Assembly: GCA_029266455.1 (NCBI GenBank)
Contig: JAQSWV010000005.1
Coordinates: forward strand, 18,271 to 82,270
DNA length: 64,000 nt
From: Nocardioidaceae bacterium
GTDB taxonomy: Bacteria > Actinomycetota > Actinomycetes > Propionibacteriales > Nocardioidaceae
Direction of reading: 5' to 3'
This document shows positions 32,509 through 43,547 of the stretch, one piece after another. The notes beneath the pieces were generated by a model, which saw only the letters and a program-made list of their open reading frames with translations, was not told where the DNA came from and did not search any database. The position numbers and the translations under genes are program-made. Position 1 is the stretch's first letter. Every line of letters begins with the position of its first letter.

Positions 32509-33099
32509 GTGACGCCGGACAGCGGCGACCGCGCCGACGTGCCGCGGTGGTGGACGGGCCAGCTGCTGGTGGCAAGCCCCGCGCTCACCGATCCGCACTT
32601 CGAGCGTGCGGTCGTGCTGGTGCTCGACCACGACGACGACGGAGCGCTGGGCGTGGTGCTGGATCGACCGTCGGAGCTGGCCGTCCAGGAGGTCCTCCCC
32701 GGGTGGGCCGACATCGTCGACCCGCCCCCCACGCTGTTCGCGGGTGGGCCCGTCTCCACCGGGTCCGCCCTCGGCGTAGCGGTGCTGGTGCCGGGGACCG
32801 CGTCGGCACCGCTGGGCTGGCGGCGGGTGTTCGGTGACACCGGGCTGCTCGACCTGGACACGCCGCTGGAGGTGCTCGCCGACGCCCTGGCCGGGCTGCG
32901 GATCTTCGCCGGGTACAGCGGCTGGTCACCCGGCCAGCTGGAGGCGGAGGTCGCCGAGGGGGCGTGGTTCGTGGTGCCCGCCCATCCCGGGGACCTGTTG
33001 TGTGCGGAGCCCGAGCAGCTCTGGGGCCGGGTGCTGCGGCGGCAGGGCGGCCGGCTGGCGCTGCTGGCGACCTTTCCTGCCGATCCGCTGCAGAACTGA
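32509..33099 (+). CDS. YqgE/AlgH family protein
   Basis: A 196-residue protein starting at GTG 32509, 5 bp after the malic-enzyme stop. The family pattern is clear: GQLLVASPALTDPHFERAVVLVLDHDDDGALGVVLDRPSE, LFAGGPVSTGSALGV, RIFAGYSGWSPGQLEAEVAEGAWFVVPAHPGDLL and LWGRVLRRQGGRLALLATFP. The function of UPF0301 is unresolved; an AlgH role in virulence gene control has been suggested in Pseudomonas, and an actinobacterial role is unknown. Operon position suggests coexpression with malic enzyme. Confidence 0.95.
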   Translation: MTPDSGDRADVPRWWTGQLLVASPALTDPHFERAVVLVLDHDDDGALGVVLDRPSELAVQEVLPGWADIVDPPPTLFAGGPVSTGSALGVAVLVPGTASAPLGWRRVFGDTGLLDLDTPLEVLADALAGLRIFAGYSGWSPGQLEAEVAEGAWFVVPAHPGDLLCAEPEQLWGRVLRRQGGRLALLATFPADPLQN

Positions 33100-33168
33100 G
33101 TCCCCGGCGCACCTCGGGACGGCAGCCTGGGTATCGCGCGGTACGGGCGGTCTGCTTGACTACCCGGC

Positions 33169-33441
33169 GTGAGCACCCAGATGAGCCCCGGTACTCAGAC
33201 GGTCCGGGACGTCCGGACCCAGCCCACCACCGGCGACGGTGATCACGAGCGGTTCTCGCACTACGTGCCGAAGGACAAGCTCACCGCCGCAATGGTCGAG
33301 GGGACCCCGGTAGTGGCGCTGTGCGGCAAGGTGTGGGTGCCGAGTCGTGATCCCCAGCGGTTCCCGGTCTGCCCGGAGTGCAAGGAGATCTGGGAGTCCT
33401 TGAAGCCGGGCGGTGACGGGGACGACAGCTCCGGCGAGTGA
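33169..33441 (+). CDS. DUF3039 family small zinc-ribbon-like protein
   Basis: A 90-residue protein from GTG 33169. The central DHERFSHYVPKDKLTAAMVEGTPVVALCGKVWVPSRDPQRFPVCPECKEIWE has one cysteine in ALCGK and a CPEC pair, with a histidine in SHYV, as in the DUF3039 family found across actinobacteria. This could bind one zinc. Function unknown. It lies alone between yqgE and the second M43 protease. Confidence 0.9.
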   Translation: MSTQMSPGTQTVRDVRTQPTTGDGDHERFSHYVPKDKLTAAMVEGTPVVALCGKVWVPSRDPQRFPVCPECKEIWESLKPGGDGDDSSGE

Positions 33442-33528
33442 CGGTCGTCGGGCTCACAGCACCACACCGGGGGTAGAGCGCCGTCGGTCACGCCGGTGCG
33501 CGAATCGCGCGCCAAAGGGGGGACTCGG

Positions 33529-34533
33529 ATGACGCACGCAGGCATGCGCGGGGAGAGAGCTCGCGGCCTTGCCGTGGTCGGCATGGGGGCATTCGCCCTG
33601 CTCGCCGCGTCGATAGCGGCAACCAGCCCGGCGGCCGGTGCTCCGACGGATGAGCGTGACGGGAGGTGCGCCCCGCACCGGCACGACGCCGCCGGCGGGG
33701 CGAGGGTCATGCACGGTGACAGCCCGAGGGCCGACCCGAACACGGTCAGCCCTGGCAGGGCAGCCGCCATGAACCACCAGCTCCGGGAAGCCGTGCGCGC
33801 CGTCCCGCCCGGCGCCCGCGGCGACGGCGGGCGAGGTACCACGATCCCGGTCTACTTCCACGTCATCGAAGGCGTGAAGAACCACGGAGCCCTCGGCAAG
33901 AAGCGGATCAAGCGCCAGCTGCACGTCATGAACAAGGCATTCGGCGGGCGCACGGCTCGTCAGGCGCACGACACGCCGTTCCGGTTCAGGCTCGAGGGCA
34001 TCGACCGGACGAAGAACCCCGACTGGTTCACTCATCGCTATGGCTCGCAGGACGAGCGCGACATGAAGAAGTCACTGCGCGTCGGCGGCTCGCGCGCGCT
34101 GAACATCTACACCGCGCACCCGACGGAACCCGGCATCGAGCTGCTCGGGTACGCCACCTTCCCGCAGGACCACCGGCGCAAGCCCTGGCGTGACGGCGTG
34201 GTGATTCTCACCGAGTCGACCCCGGGTGGCACCATCAAGGGTGCCGGAACCGACTACTCGAGGGGTGACACGGCGACCCATGAGGTCGGCCACTGGATGG
34301 GGCTCTACCACACCTTCCAGGGCGGTTGCGGGCAGCGCAACGACCACGTCACCGACACCCCGGCCGAGTCCGGCCCGGGCTACGGCTGCCCGGTGGGCAG
34401 CGACACCTGCCGCGCACCAGGCAGCGACCCGATCCACAACTTCATGAACTACGGGATCGACACGTGCATCGACCGCTTCACCAAGGGCCAGACCGAGCGC
34501 ATGCGGCTGCACTGGCTCGCGTACCGACGCTGA
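33529..34533 (+). CDS. Secreted M43 zinc metalloprotease, second copy
   Basis: A 334-residue protein from ATG 33529, after AAAGGGGGGAC; GTG 33496 in the same frame is less likely. A signal peptide (GLAVVGMGAFALLAASIAATSPAAG) and a His-containing pro-region precede the catalytic part: TIPVYFHVIEG, TPFRFRLEGIDRTKNPDWF, the zinc site HEVGHWMGLYH, GCGQRNDHVTDTP and FMNYGIDTCIDRFTKGQTERM. It is a paralogue of the gene at 5588-6607, with closely matching motif blocks, but has typical high-G+C codon use. It is probably the resident copy. Confidence 0.93.
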   Translation: MTHAGMRGERARGLAVVGMGAFALLAASIAATSPAAGAPTDERDGRCAPHRHDAAGGARVMHGDSPRADPNTVSPGRAAAMNHQLREAVRAVPPGARGDGGRGTTIPVYFHVIEGVKNHGALGKKRIKRQLHVMNKAFGGRTARQAHDTPFRFRLEGIDRTKNPDWFTHRYGSQDERDMKKSLRVGGSRALNIYTAHPTEPGIELLGYATFPQDHRRKPWRDGVVILTESTPGGTIKGAGTDYSRGDTATHEVGHWMGLYHTFQGGCGQRNDHVTDTPAESGPGYGCPVGSDTCRAPGSDPIHNFMNYGIDTCIDRFTKGQTERMRLHWLAYRR

Positions 34534-34600
34534 CGGAGCCCGCCGTTCGTTGCCGCGCGCCGGCTGATCCTGACGGCGGGGTGCCGGGAGTGGCGCGCAG

Positions 34601-36061
34601 GTGACCCGCCGGGCCAGCGAAGGGGCCAGCGAAGGGGCCGGCGAAGGGGCCAGCGAAGGTGGCCCCTGGTCGCACGGCCGCTGGCGGGTCACCACCGGCG
34701 TGGTGGCGCTGGTGTCGCTGGTCGCCTTCGAGGCGATGGCCGTCGCGACCGCCATGCCGGTGGCGGCGCGGGACCTCGACGGGCTCGGCCTGTACGCCTG
34801 GGCCTTCACCGGTTTCCTGGTCACGATCCTGTTCGCGACGGCCCTCGCCGGTCAGGTCTGCGACCGGCGTGGCCCCCGGCTCCCGTTCCTCGGCGGCGTG
34901 GCGGTTTTCGCCCTCGGGCTGGTTCTGGCCGGCACGGCGCAGTCGATGGTGCCCTTCGTCGTGGGCCGGCTGGTACAGGGTCTCGGTGCGGGCGCTCTCG
35001 TGGTGTCGCTCTACGTGGTGGTCGGCCAGGCCTACCCGGACAGGCTTCGGCCTCAGGTCTTCTCGTACGTGTCGGCCGCCTGGGTCCTGCCCGCGGTCGT
35101 GGGGCCGCTGGTCGCCGGCACCCTGGCCGAGAACGCCTCGTGGCGGTGGGTTTTCCTCGGGCTGCTCCCGCTGGTGGTGGCGCCGGTCCTGCTGTTGCTG
35201 CCGCGGCTGCCCGGACGACCCGCGGCGGGGGAGGCCGGTCAGGCCGGGGCGGGACGCGTGGTGGCGGCGCTGGGCCTTGCGGTGGGGGCGGCGCTCGTCC
35301 AGCTCGGTGGTCAGCAGGCGCAGCACGGTCGGCCTGCGTTGGGGGCCGTCGCCGTGGTCGCCGGCGTCGTGGGCGTGGTCGCCGGTACCCGGCGCCTGCT
35401 GCCTCCCGGCACCATCCGCTCGCGACGGGGGCTGCCGTCGGTCGTGGCCCTGCGCGGCCTGCAGGCCGGCGCGTTCTTCGGGGTCGAGGCGTTCCTGCCG
35501 CTGATGCTCGTGACCCATCGCGGGCTCTCGCCGACCGCCGCGGGCACCGTGCTGACCGGTGCGGCGATCGGCTGGGCCCTGGGCGCGTGGTGGCAGGGTC
35601 GACCGGGGCTGCGGGCCGACCGGGAGCAGCTGCCGGCCATCGGCGCCCTCACGGTGCTCGCCGGCCTGGCGCTGACCGCCAGCGCGGTCATCCCGGACGT
35701 GCCGGTGGTCGCGACCGTGCTCGGGTGGATCCTCGCCGGCAGCGGGATGGGTGTCACGTTCTCGGCACTGAGCGTGCTGCTCTTCCGGCTCTCGCCGGAG
35801 GCCGAACAGGGCATCAACGCGGCCGCGCTGCAGATGGCCGACGCGCTCGTGTGCGTGCTCACGGTCGGGGCGGGCGGAATCGTCTACGCCGCGCTGCGGC
35901 ACGAGGGGGGCCAGGCGTTCGGCGCCGTCTTCGCGGGCATGCTGGTGGTGCAGGCAGGGTCCGTGGTGGTCTCCACCCGGGTGACCCCTGGGACCGCCAA
36001 CCCGCCCCGCCCTCCGCCCGACGTCATCCGACGCGCCGCGGGTACGCCCCCGGCGGGATGA
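34601..36061 (+). CDS. MFS transporter, probable drug/efflux type
   Basis: A 486-residue membrane protein from GTG 34601 with 14 or so hydrophobic segments, in the 14-helix DHA2-like range. The motif GQVCDRRGPRLPFLGG is the conserved cytoplasmic loop 2-3, and VVGRLVQGLGAGALVVSLYVVVGQAYP matches the motif of helix 4-5. The first residues (RRASEGASEGAGEGASEGG) are encoded by four 12-bp repeats (34611-34658). It converges with the CHAT protease gene, with 10 bp between stops. Substrate unknown. Its position next to the protease cluster may be chance. Confidence 0.88.
   Translation: MTRRASEGASEGAGEGASEGGPWSHGRWRVTTGVVALVSLVAFEAMAVATAMPVAARDLDGLGLYAWAFTGFLVTILFATALAGQVCDRRGPRLPFLGGVAVFALGLVLAGTAQSMVPFVVGRLVQGLGAGALVVSLYVVVGQAYPDRLRPQVFSYVSAAWVLPAVVGPLVAGTLAENASWRWVFLGLLPLVVAPVLLLLPRLPGRPAAGEAGQAGAGRVVAALGLAVGAALVQLGGQQAQHGRPALGAVAVVAGVVGVVAGTRRLLPPGTIRSRRGLPSVVALRGLQAGAFFGVEAFLPLMLVTHRGLSPTAAGTVLTGAAIGWALGAWWQGRPGLRADREQLPAIGALTVLAGLALTASAVIPDVPVVATVLGWILAGSGMGVTFSALSVLLFRLSPEAEQGINAAALQMADALVCVLTVGAGGIVYAALRHEGGQAFGAVFAGMLVVQAGSVVVSTRVTPGTANPPRPPPDVIRRAAGTPPAG
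34611..34658 (+). repeat. Four 12-bp tandem repeats at the MFS 5' end
   Basis: The unit GGGCCAGCGAAG repeats four times, with one base change in unit 3, in phase with codons for a GASE-like tail before the first membrane helix. Length may vary between strains by slippage. Confidence 0.85.
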
Positions 36062-36071
36062 CGGTCGCTGG

Positions 36072-38561
36072 TCACCAGCCGGCGCCGAAGCAGATGAGCG
36101 GGGCCGGGGCGGATCCTGCGGCCACGGCGCCCGACGCATCGGCCAGCGCCATCGCCGGCCGGTCGCCCCGAGCCAGCCGCTCGTGATACGCGGTGAACAC
36201 CTCACAGGCGGTGTCGTCGTTGACCCGCACGGAGGACGCCACCACGGTGCGCGCGCCGGCGTGCTGCCAGGCAGCGGTCATGCCCAGGGTCTCCTCGCCG
36301 GAGCGGACGCTCGACCGGCCGAGCTCGCACGCCGAGAGCACCACGTGGGCCGGCACCGGGTCGACGGTGGCGATGTCGTAGCCGAACCACGGCCCGTCGG
36401 TCAGCTCCAGTCCGGAGAACAGGGGGTTGTCGGCACTGTGCGTCCCGTGGGCCGCCACGTGCAGCAGGTCGACCCGCGAGGCCAGTGCCGTGACCGTGGA
36501 CGCGTCGGCGGCTCCGGCTCGCAGCATCTCGGCCGAGGGCCAGACCGCGGCGGCGGAGCGCACCTCCTCGTCGGCGCGCGGCACGGCCGGCCCGGCGACC
36601 AGGCCGATCCGGTGCGGGACGTCACCGCGGGTCCGGGTCAGCGCCCACGACGTCGCCGTCCGCGCGAGTGCCATCGGTCGGCCGGCAAGCGTGGGTAGCA
36701 GCGTCCATGGGATGGCCGACAGTGTCGCCGACGGGACCAGCAGCACCGGTCCATCCGTACGTCGGACCGGACCCAGCAGGATCTGGTCGAGGGCTGTGCA
36801 ACCGTCGCGCAGGGAGCCGGCCACCGCAGCGCGCAGGGGCGGTGGCAACCGGGTGGCCGCCACCTCGAGGTCGGCGACCACGCGGGACATCAGGTCCCTC
36901 ACCGGCGCGAAGGCACCGAGCCGGTGCACCTCGGCGGTCGACGGAGTCGCCACCACGGCGTGCACGGCGCCGTCCACGACCAGATGGCTCACCAGCGTGC
37001 CCGAGTCGGCGGCGAGCCGGGCCTGGAGGTCGCCGAGCACCAACGGCTCGTTGACGATGCCGGGGCCGGCCGGGTAGAGCGCTCGCTCGCGCACCTGCTG
37101 CTCCAAGTGGCGCATCCGGTGCCGTCCGGCGGCGGCGCTGCCGTCCGCGGCGCCTTCCGCGGCGCCTGCCTGGGCCCGGAGAGCCCGCAGTGCCTCGAGG
37201 GCGGCCGCTGCCCGCTCGTCGGCGGGTGGTCGTACTGGGGGAAGCCGCGAGGCGAAGGCCCGGGCGCGCTCGCTCCAGTCGAACACCACCGTGGGCCGGC
37301 CGTCGGCGACGGCGGCCTGCAGACCGCGGATCGCGAGCGCGCGCCCGTGAGCCGCCACGCCGGTCTGCAGGTCGAGGCTGCCGAACGACGACTGCCAGCT
37401 GAACAGCTCGGCGAGCCCGCGGCGAAGGTGCTCGGCGGCGTCCGACCGCCGTCCGCGCGCGGCGGCCAGATCGGCGCGCACGGACCGGTCGAGCAGCCGG
37501 GTCGTGATCGGCGCCGTCGACGGTGTCCGGACCGTGCCCGCCAACCGCCTGGCGTCGGCCTCCCGCCCCGTACGCAGCATCGCCCTGCTCAGGTGCAGCC
37601 GCACCACGCGTGCTTCGTCGGACAAGCGCTCGGCCCGCAGGGTCGCCGCCAGCTCCGGGCCGGTACGCAGCACTGTCGGCGTCTCGCAACCCCCCTCGAC
37701 CCGCGCCGCCAGCACCGTCGCATCGGCCAGCAGGGCCCACGACCTGCTTCCCCGGCGGCGGAACCGGGTCGCTGCCCGACGGGCCACCGTGCGGGCTGCG
37801 GCGTGGTCGCGCACCGACAGGTGCAACCGCGCCAGAGCGAGCTCGGTCTCGGCCTGCCCCTGTCGCAGTCCCAGCCGGCCGAAGGTCTGCGCCACCCGGG
37901 CGAGCGTGGTCTCCGCCTCGCTGGTCAGCCCGGCGGCCAGCAGGACCTGACCCCGGTCGCCGTCGAGAGCGGCCAGGTCGACGGCGCTGTCGGCCAGTGC
38001 CGGTCGCGCGTCGTCCATGGCACGCAACGCCTCCGGGAGTCGACCGGCCAGTAGCTCGACGTACCCGAGGTTCTGCGTGGCCAGGCCGAGCATCCGCACC
38101 ATGCCCCCGCGCGATGCGGCTTCGGCGCAGGACTCGAAGTCCGATCGGGCCCGGCCCAGGTCACGGTGCTGCAGGTGGACGTTGCCGCGGTTGAGCAGCG
38201 CCCGTGCCCGGACGACCGGATCACCGTCGATGAGCGGCATCGCGTGGTCGTAGGCGCGCAGCGCGGCTCGGCCGTCACCGCAGCGCGTGAGAAGCAGTGC
38301 GCGCTGGCTCCAGACCAGACCGCGCACCGACGGGCACGGTCGCCACGCCAGCGCCTCGTCCAGCAGAGCCAGGCCGTCGTCGAGACAGCCCCGCTCGGCC
38401 TCGCGGTAGGCGAGGGTGATCAGGATGCGGGCGCGCAGGTCGGCATCGGAGTCGCCACAGCGTCCGAGCGCCCGCTGCAGCAGCCGGGCGCCCTCCGTGT
38501 GCCGTCCGTGGACGACGACGGCGCCGTGGCCGCGCTCGTAGAGTGCCTGCGCTGACAGCAC
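36072..38561 (-). CDS. TPR-CHAT protease (caspase-like), last gene of the sigma-protease operon
   Basis: An 829-residue protein from GTG 38561. The first ~480 residues consist of helical TPR-like repeats (for example RILITLAYREAERGCLDDGLALLDEALAW and RALLNRGNVHLQHRDLGRARSDFESCAE). The C-terminal CHAT domain carries the catalytic histidine H705 in HVAAHGTHSADNPLFSGLEL and cysteine C745 in HVVLSACELGRS, followed by LGMTAAWQHAGARTVVASSVRVND. It is cytoplasmic, with no signal peptide. It starts 43 bp after the subtilase gene and is the last gene of a four-gene operon. CHAT proteases are related to caspases and separases and often act in regulated proteolysis or defence. The TPRs likely sense a partner. 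Substrate unknown; the sigma factor or the small protein of the same operon are candidates by inference. Confidence 0.93.
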   Translation of the reverse strand: MLSAQALYERGHGAVVVHGRHTEGARLLQRALGRCGDSDADLRARILITLAYREAERGCLDDGLALLDEALAWRPCPSVRGLVWSQRALLLTRCGDGRAALRAYDHAMPLIDGDPVVRARALLNRGNVHLQHRDLGRARSDFESCAEAASRGGMVRMLGLATQNLGYVELLAGRLPEALRAMDDARPALADSAVDLAALDGDRGQVLLAAGLTSEAETTLARVAQTFGRLGLRQGQAETELALARLHLSVRDHAAARTVARRAATRFRRRGSRSWALLADATVLAARVEGGCETPTVLRTGPELAATLRAERLSDEARVVRLHLSRAMLRTGREADARRLAGTVRTPSTAPITTRLLDRSVRADLAAARGRRSDAAEHLRRGLAELFSWQSSFGSLDLQTGVAAHGRALAIRGLQAAVADGRPTVVFDWSERARAFASRLPPVRPPADERAAAALEALRALRAQAGAAEGAADGSAAAGRHRMRHLEQQVRERALYPAGPGIVNEPLVLGDLQARLAADSGTLVSHLVVDGAVHAVVATPSTAEVHRLGAFAPVRDLMSRVVADLEVAATRLPPPLRAAVAGSLRDGCTALDQILLGPVRRTDGPVLLVPSATLSAIPWTLLPTLAGRPMALARTATSWALTRTRGDVPHRIGLVAGPAVPRADEEVRSAAAVWPSAEMLRAGAADASTVTALASRVDLLHVAAHGTHSADNPLFSGLELTDGPWFGYDIATVDPVPAHVVLSACELGRSSVRSGEETLGMTAAWQHAGARTVVASSVRVNDDTACEVFTAYHERLARGDRPAMALADASGAVAAGSAPAPLICFGAGW

Positions 38562-38604
38562 GACTCATGATGGCGCGTCAGCCGCCGCCTTCTCCACCGT
38601 CTGC

Positions 38605-40395
38605 TCAGCCCGGGCCCGACCCGCCCGGGGACGCCGCCTGCGGCTCGTCCGTCCGCGCCGCTTGCTCCGCCGCCTGCTGGACCGTCGGCTGGACCGCGTG
38701 CTGCACCGCTTTCCAGGCCCGGTCGATGCGTGCTTCCGGCTCGAGTCGCGACCGGCCGAGCCCACCGTCGGCCGCGGCCACCGAGAGCAGTGCGCGGGCC
38801 GCCCGGCCCGCGACCACCGGGGCAGCGAACGACGTGCCGCTCCACACGCCGAAACCGCCGGAGTAGTTGTCGGGGTCCAGCGAGGCACGCTCGCGTCCGC
38901 GGTGGACGGTACGCGCAGCCGGTTCGTAGCCGCCGTCGAACCCGATCGGCATGGTGCTGACGAGCGCCGCCCCCGGGGCCCAGACCTGTACGTGCGGGCC
39001 GGCGTTGCTGAACAGCGCCACGGTGCCGTCAGGGTTCTCTGCCCCGACCGCGACCACAGGCGCCGCCTGCGGTGGGGGGCCGGTGGGGTCGGGAGGGAAG
39101 TCCGAGAAGGCCGCGGGGAACATCGGCCGGGCGGTGGCGTCGTTGCCTGCCGACGTCACCACGATGGTCCCGGTACGTGCGATGCGTGCGAGCAGATCGC
39201 GCATCACGGGATCGAACCCGGCGTCGGTCAGGGTCTCGTGGTAGTACCCCATCGACAGGTTGAGCACGTCGACGGGGCGTCCGCCGTCGCGGCCGGCCGC
39301 GTACCGCTCGACCAGCTCGGCGATCTGCCGCAACGCGGCGACCAGCTCGGACTCGATGATGACGCCGTCGGAGTAGACGACGCGCACAGACACGATGTCG
39401 GCGTCGGGGCAGGTCTGGTGCACGAGCCCGCAGATGAAGGTGCCATGACCGGACACGGCGTCGAGTGCCCCGTCGAGCGGGCCGTAGTCGTCGCCGGTGC
39501 CGTCCTCGCCACCGGGCTTGGTCCGGTGGTCGGTGAGGCCGATCGGCTCGTCGTCCAGGAACAGGTCCTCGGTCACGATGCGGTCGGCGTCCGGCCGCGG
39601 GTCGTCGAGGTCGTCCCACCAGGGGTGCGGTCCGCAGCCCGAGTCGAGCACCACGACGACCGGACGCCGCCCGGTCACCGGGCGGCGCACCGGTGGACCC
39701 CCCATCCAGACCACGGGCTGGCGTCCACCGGCGCCCGGCCTGCCGTAGCCCGCGACTGCGCTGCCGTCGCCGTACGGGTTGGACTGGTGGGCGGGGTTGG
39801 ACTGGTGGGCGGGGTTGGACTGGTGGGCAGGGTTGGACTGGTGGGCGGGGTTGGGCCCGAGGTTCGCATGGGCGAACAGCACGTGGTCGAGCTGCACCTT
39901 GTCGAGCAGCCGGGCATCCGGGCGCGCGGCCCGCGCCGTCTGCAGCACGGTCCATGCATCAGGCGCGGCCGCGTGTGCGGGGGCCGGCTCGAGCCGGACG
40001 ACGCGGACCCCCAGGTCCTGTCCCGACCCCTCAGGACCCGACCGGCCGGCGACCGATCCGTCCGGTGCGTCGTCGCCCTTGCGGCGCCGCCGCCTCGGCC
40101 GTGGACGTCCCAGAACGGCCCGGACCGTGGGACCGGCAGCGGCGTCCAGCCAGGTCACCAGCGTCTCGATCGACTCGGCGCCCAGCGTCGAGGGGAGCAG
40201 CAGGCGATCGGCGACGTACGCCGTCTCCTGGAGGCGCTGGCCGGCCGAGGTCCGCACTGCCGTGGACGGGTCGAGGACGCGGATCAGCGGCCGGTCCCGG
40301 CGACCGGACAAGGCGATGCCGCTCGGGTGCTTGACCGCGTTGTCGGGACGGGCGGGGATGGACGGACCGATACGCAGGCGGGTGCGGGGCGGCAT
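38605..40395 (-). CDS. S8 subtilisin-like serine protease in the sigma-CHAT operon
   Basis: A 596-residue protein from ATG 40395. The S8 catalytic set is intact: D251 in VVVVLDSGCGPHP, H317 in SGHGTFICGL, oxyanion N418 in TSAGNDA and S522 in SGTSFAAPVVAG. There is no signal peptide or membrane helix, so it is likely cytoplasmic, unusual for subtilases. The ~180-residue N-terminal region (arginine-rich RPRPRRRRRKG near 98-106) has no recognised domain. Four exact NPAHQS repeats (182-205) sit before the catalytic domain. The C-terminus carries a predicted helical tail (AWKAVQHAVQPTVQQAAEQAA). It begins 3 bp after the small-protein gene. It may cleave within the sigma pathway. Confidence 0.93.
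   Translation of the reverse strand: MPPRTRLRIGPSIPARPDNAVKHPSGIALSGRRDRPLIRVLDPSTAVRTSAGQRLQETAYVADRLLLPSTLGAESIETLVTWLDAAAGPTVRAVLGRPRPRRRRRKGDDAPDGSVAGRSGPEGSGQDLGVRVVRLEPAPAHAAAPDAWTVLQTARAARPDARLLDKVQLDHVLFAHANLGPNPAHQSNPAHQSNPAHQSNPAHQSNPYGDGSAVAGYGRPGAGGRQPVVWMGGPPVRRPVTGRRPVVVVLDSGCGPHPWWDDLDDPRPDADRIVTEDLFLDDEPIGLTDHRTKPGGEDGTGDDYGPLDGALDAVSGHGTFICGLVHQTCPDADIVSVRVVYSDGVIIESELVAALRQIAELVERYAAGRDGGRPVDVLNLSMGYYHETLTDAGFDPVMRDLLARIARTGTIVVTSAGNDATARPMFPAAFSDFPPDPTGPPPQAAPVVAVGAENPDGTVALFSNAGPHVQVWAPGAALVSTMPIGFDGGYEPAARTVHRGRERASLDPDNYSGGFGVWSGTSFAAPVVAGRAARALLSVAAADGGLGRSRLEPEARIDRAWKAVQHAVQPTVQQAAEQAARTDEPQAASPGGSGPG
39781..39852 (-). repeat. Four 18-bp tandem repeats inside the subtilase gene
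   Basis: Each unit encodes NPAHQS on the reverse strand, and three of the four 18-bp units are identical; one has a single G-to-A change. Repeats separate the N-terminal region from the catalytic domain, so number changes would alter linker length in steps of six residues without breaking the frame. Confidence 0.9.
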
Positions 40396-40398
40396 TCC

Positions 40399-40862
40399 TC
40401 AGATCTCCACGGTGGGTGTGCGGAACGGGGTGGGGGTGCCGTCGGCGTCCGGTAGCGGGTAGAAGGCCAGACTCAGCATTCCGCCCGGCACGTCCTGGAG
40501 GACGAAGCGGCCGTTGGCGTCGGCGTCGGTCTCGTACCCGCCGTCGGTGGTGTGGACGTGCACGCGGCTCCGGGTTGCCGGCGCGATCCAGCCGTCGACA
40601 CGACGCCGGTCGCCGGTCACGCTGACGGTGAGCATCACCGTCAGCGTCGGGCCGGAGAACGTGACGGAGGTGGCGTCCGATGACGGCCCTCGCGCCCCGG
40701 CGAGGGCATCACCTCGCTCGGTGAGGCGGAGCAGCTCGAACTCGGTGTCGAGATCCTCGAGCTCGAGTGCGAACAGCACGCGGTCGGCCAGGTGCTCGGG
40801 CGGCGGGTCGGCCCGCTCCCACAGGCGCCGCAGACGCGACATCATCGCTGCGTCATCGTGGG

Positions 40863-40866
<4 letters not shown>
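40399..40866 (-). CDS. Small two-part protein between sigma factor and subtilase
   Basis: A 155-residue protein starting at ATG 40866 in a 4-bp ATGA overlap with the sigma-factor stop. The first ~60 residues are helical and charged (AMMSRLRRLWERADPPPEHLADRVLFALELEDLDTEFELLRLTER). The rest resembles a beta-sandwich of the carboxypeptidase-regulatory/transthyretin type (TVMLTVSVTGDRRRVDGWIAPATRSRVHVHTTDGGYETDADANGRFVLQDVPGG). It lacks the HxxxCxxC zinc motif of classical anti-sigma factors. Tight coupling to the sigma gene suggests that it is a regulatory partner, perhaps an anti-sigma factor or a protease-cleaved switch; this is inference. Confidence 0.8.
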
Positions 40867-43477
<2,611 letters not shown>

Positions 43478-43547
43478 ACCTCGCGACCGGCCGGGCGACC
43501 GGTGCCGGACCATCGGCGGCATCTGCGTCTCGTGGGATCGTCAGCCC

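Noticed and set aside
39781..39852. Regularly spaced repeats that might suggest a CRISPR array.
   Set aside because: The 18-bp units are directly joined with no spacers and are in frame inside a protease gene. I saw no CRISPR array or cas gene in the window.
38662..40455. A 597-residue open frame on the plus strand opposite the subtilase gene.
   Set aside because: It is a shadow of high-G+C codon bias: it lacks family motifs and the opposite strand encodes a protease with all catalytic residues.
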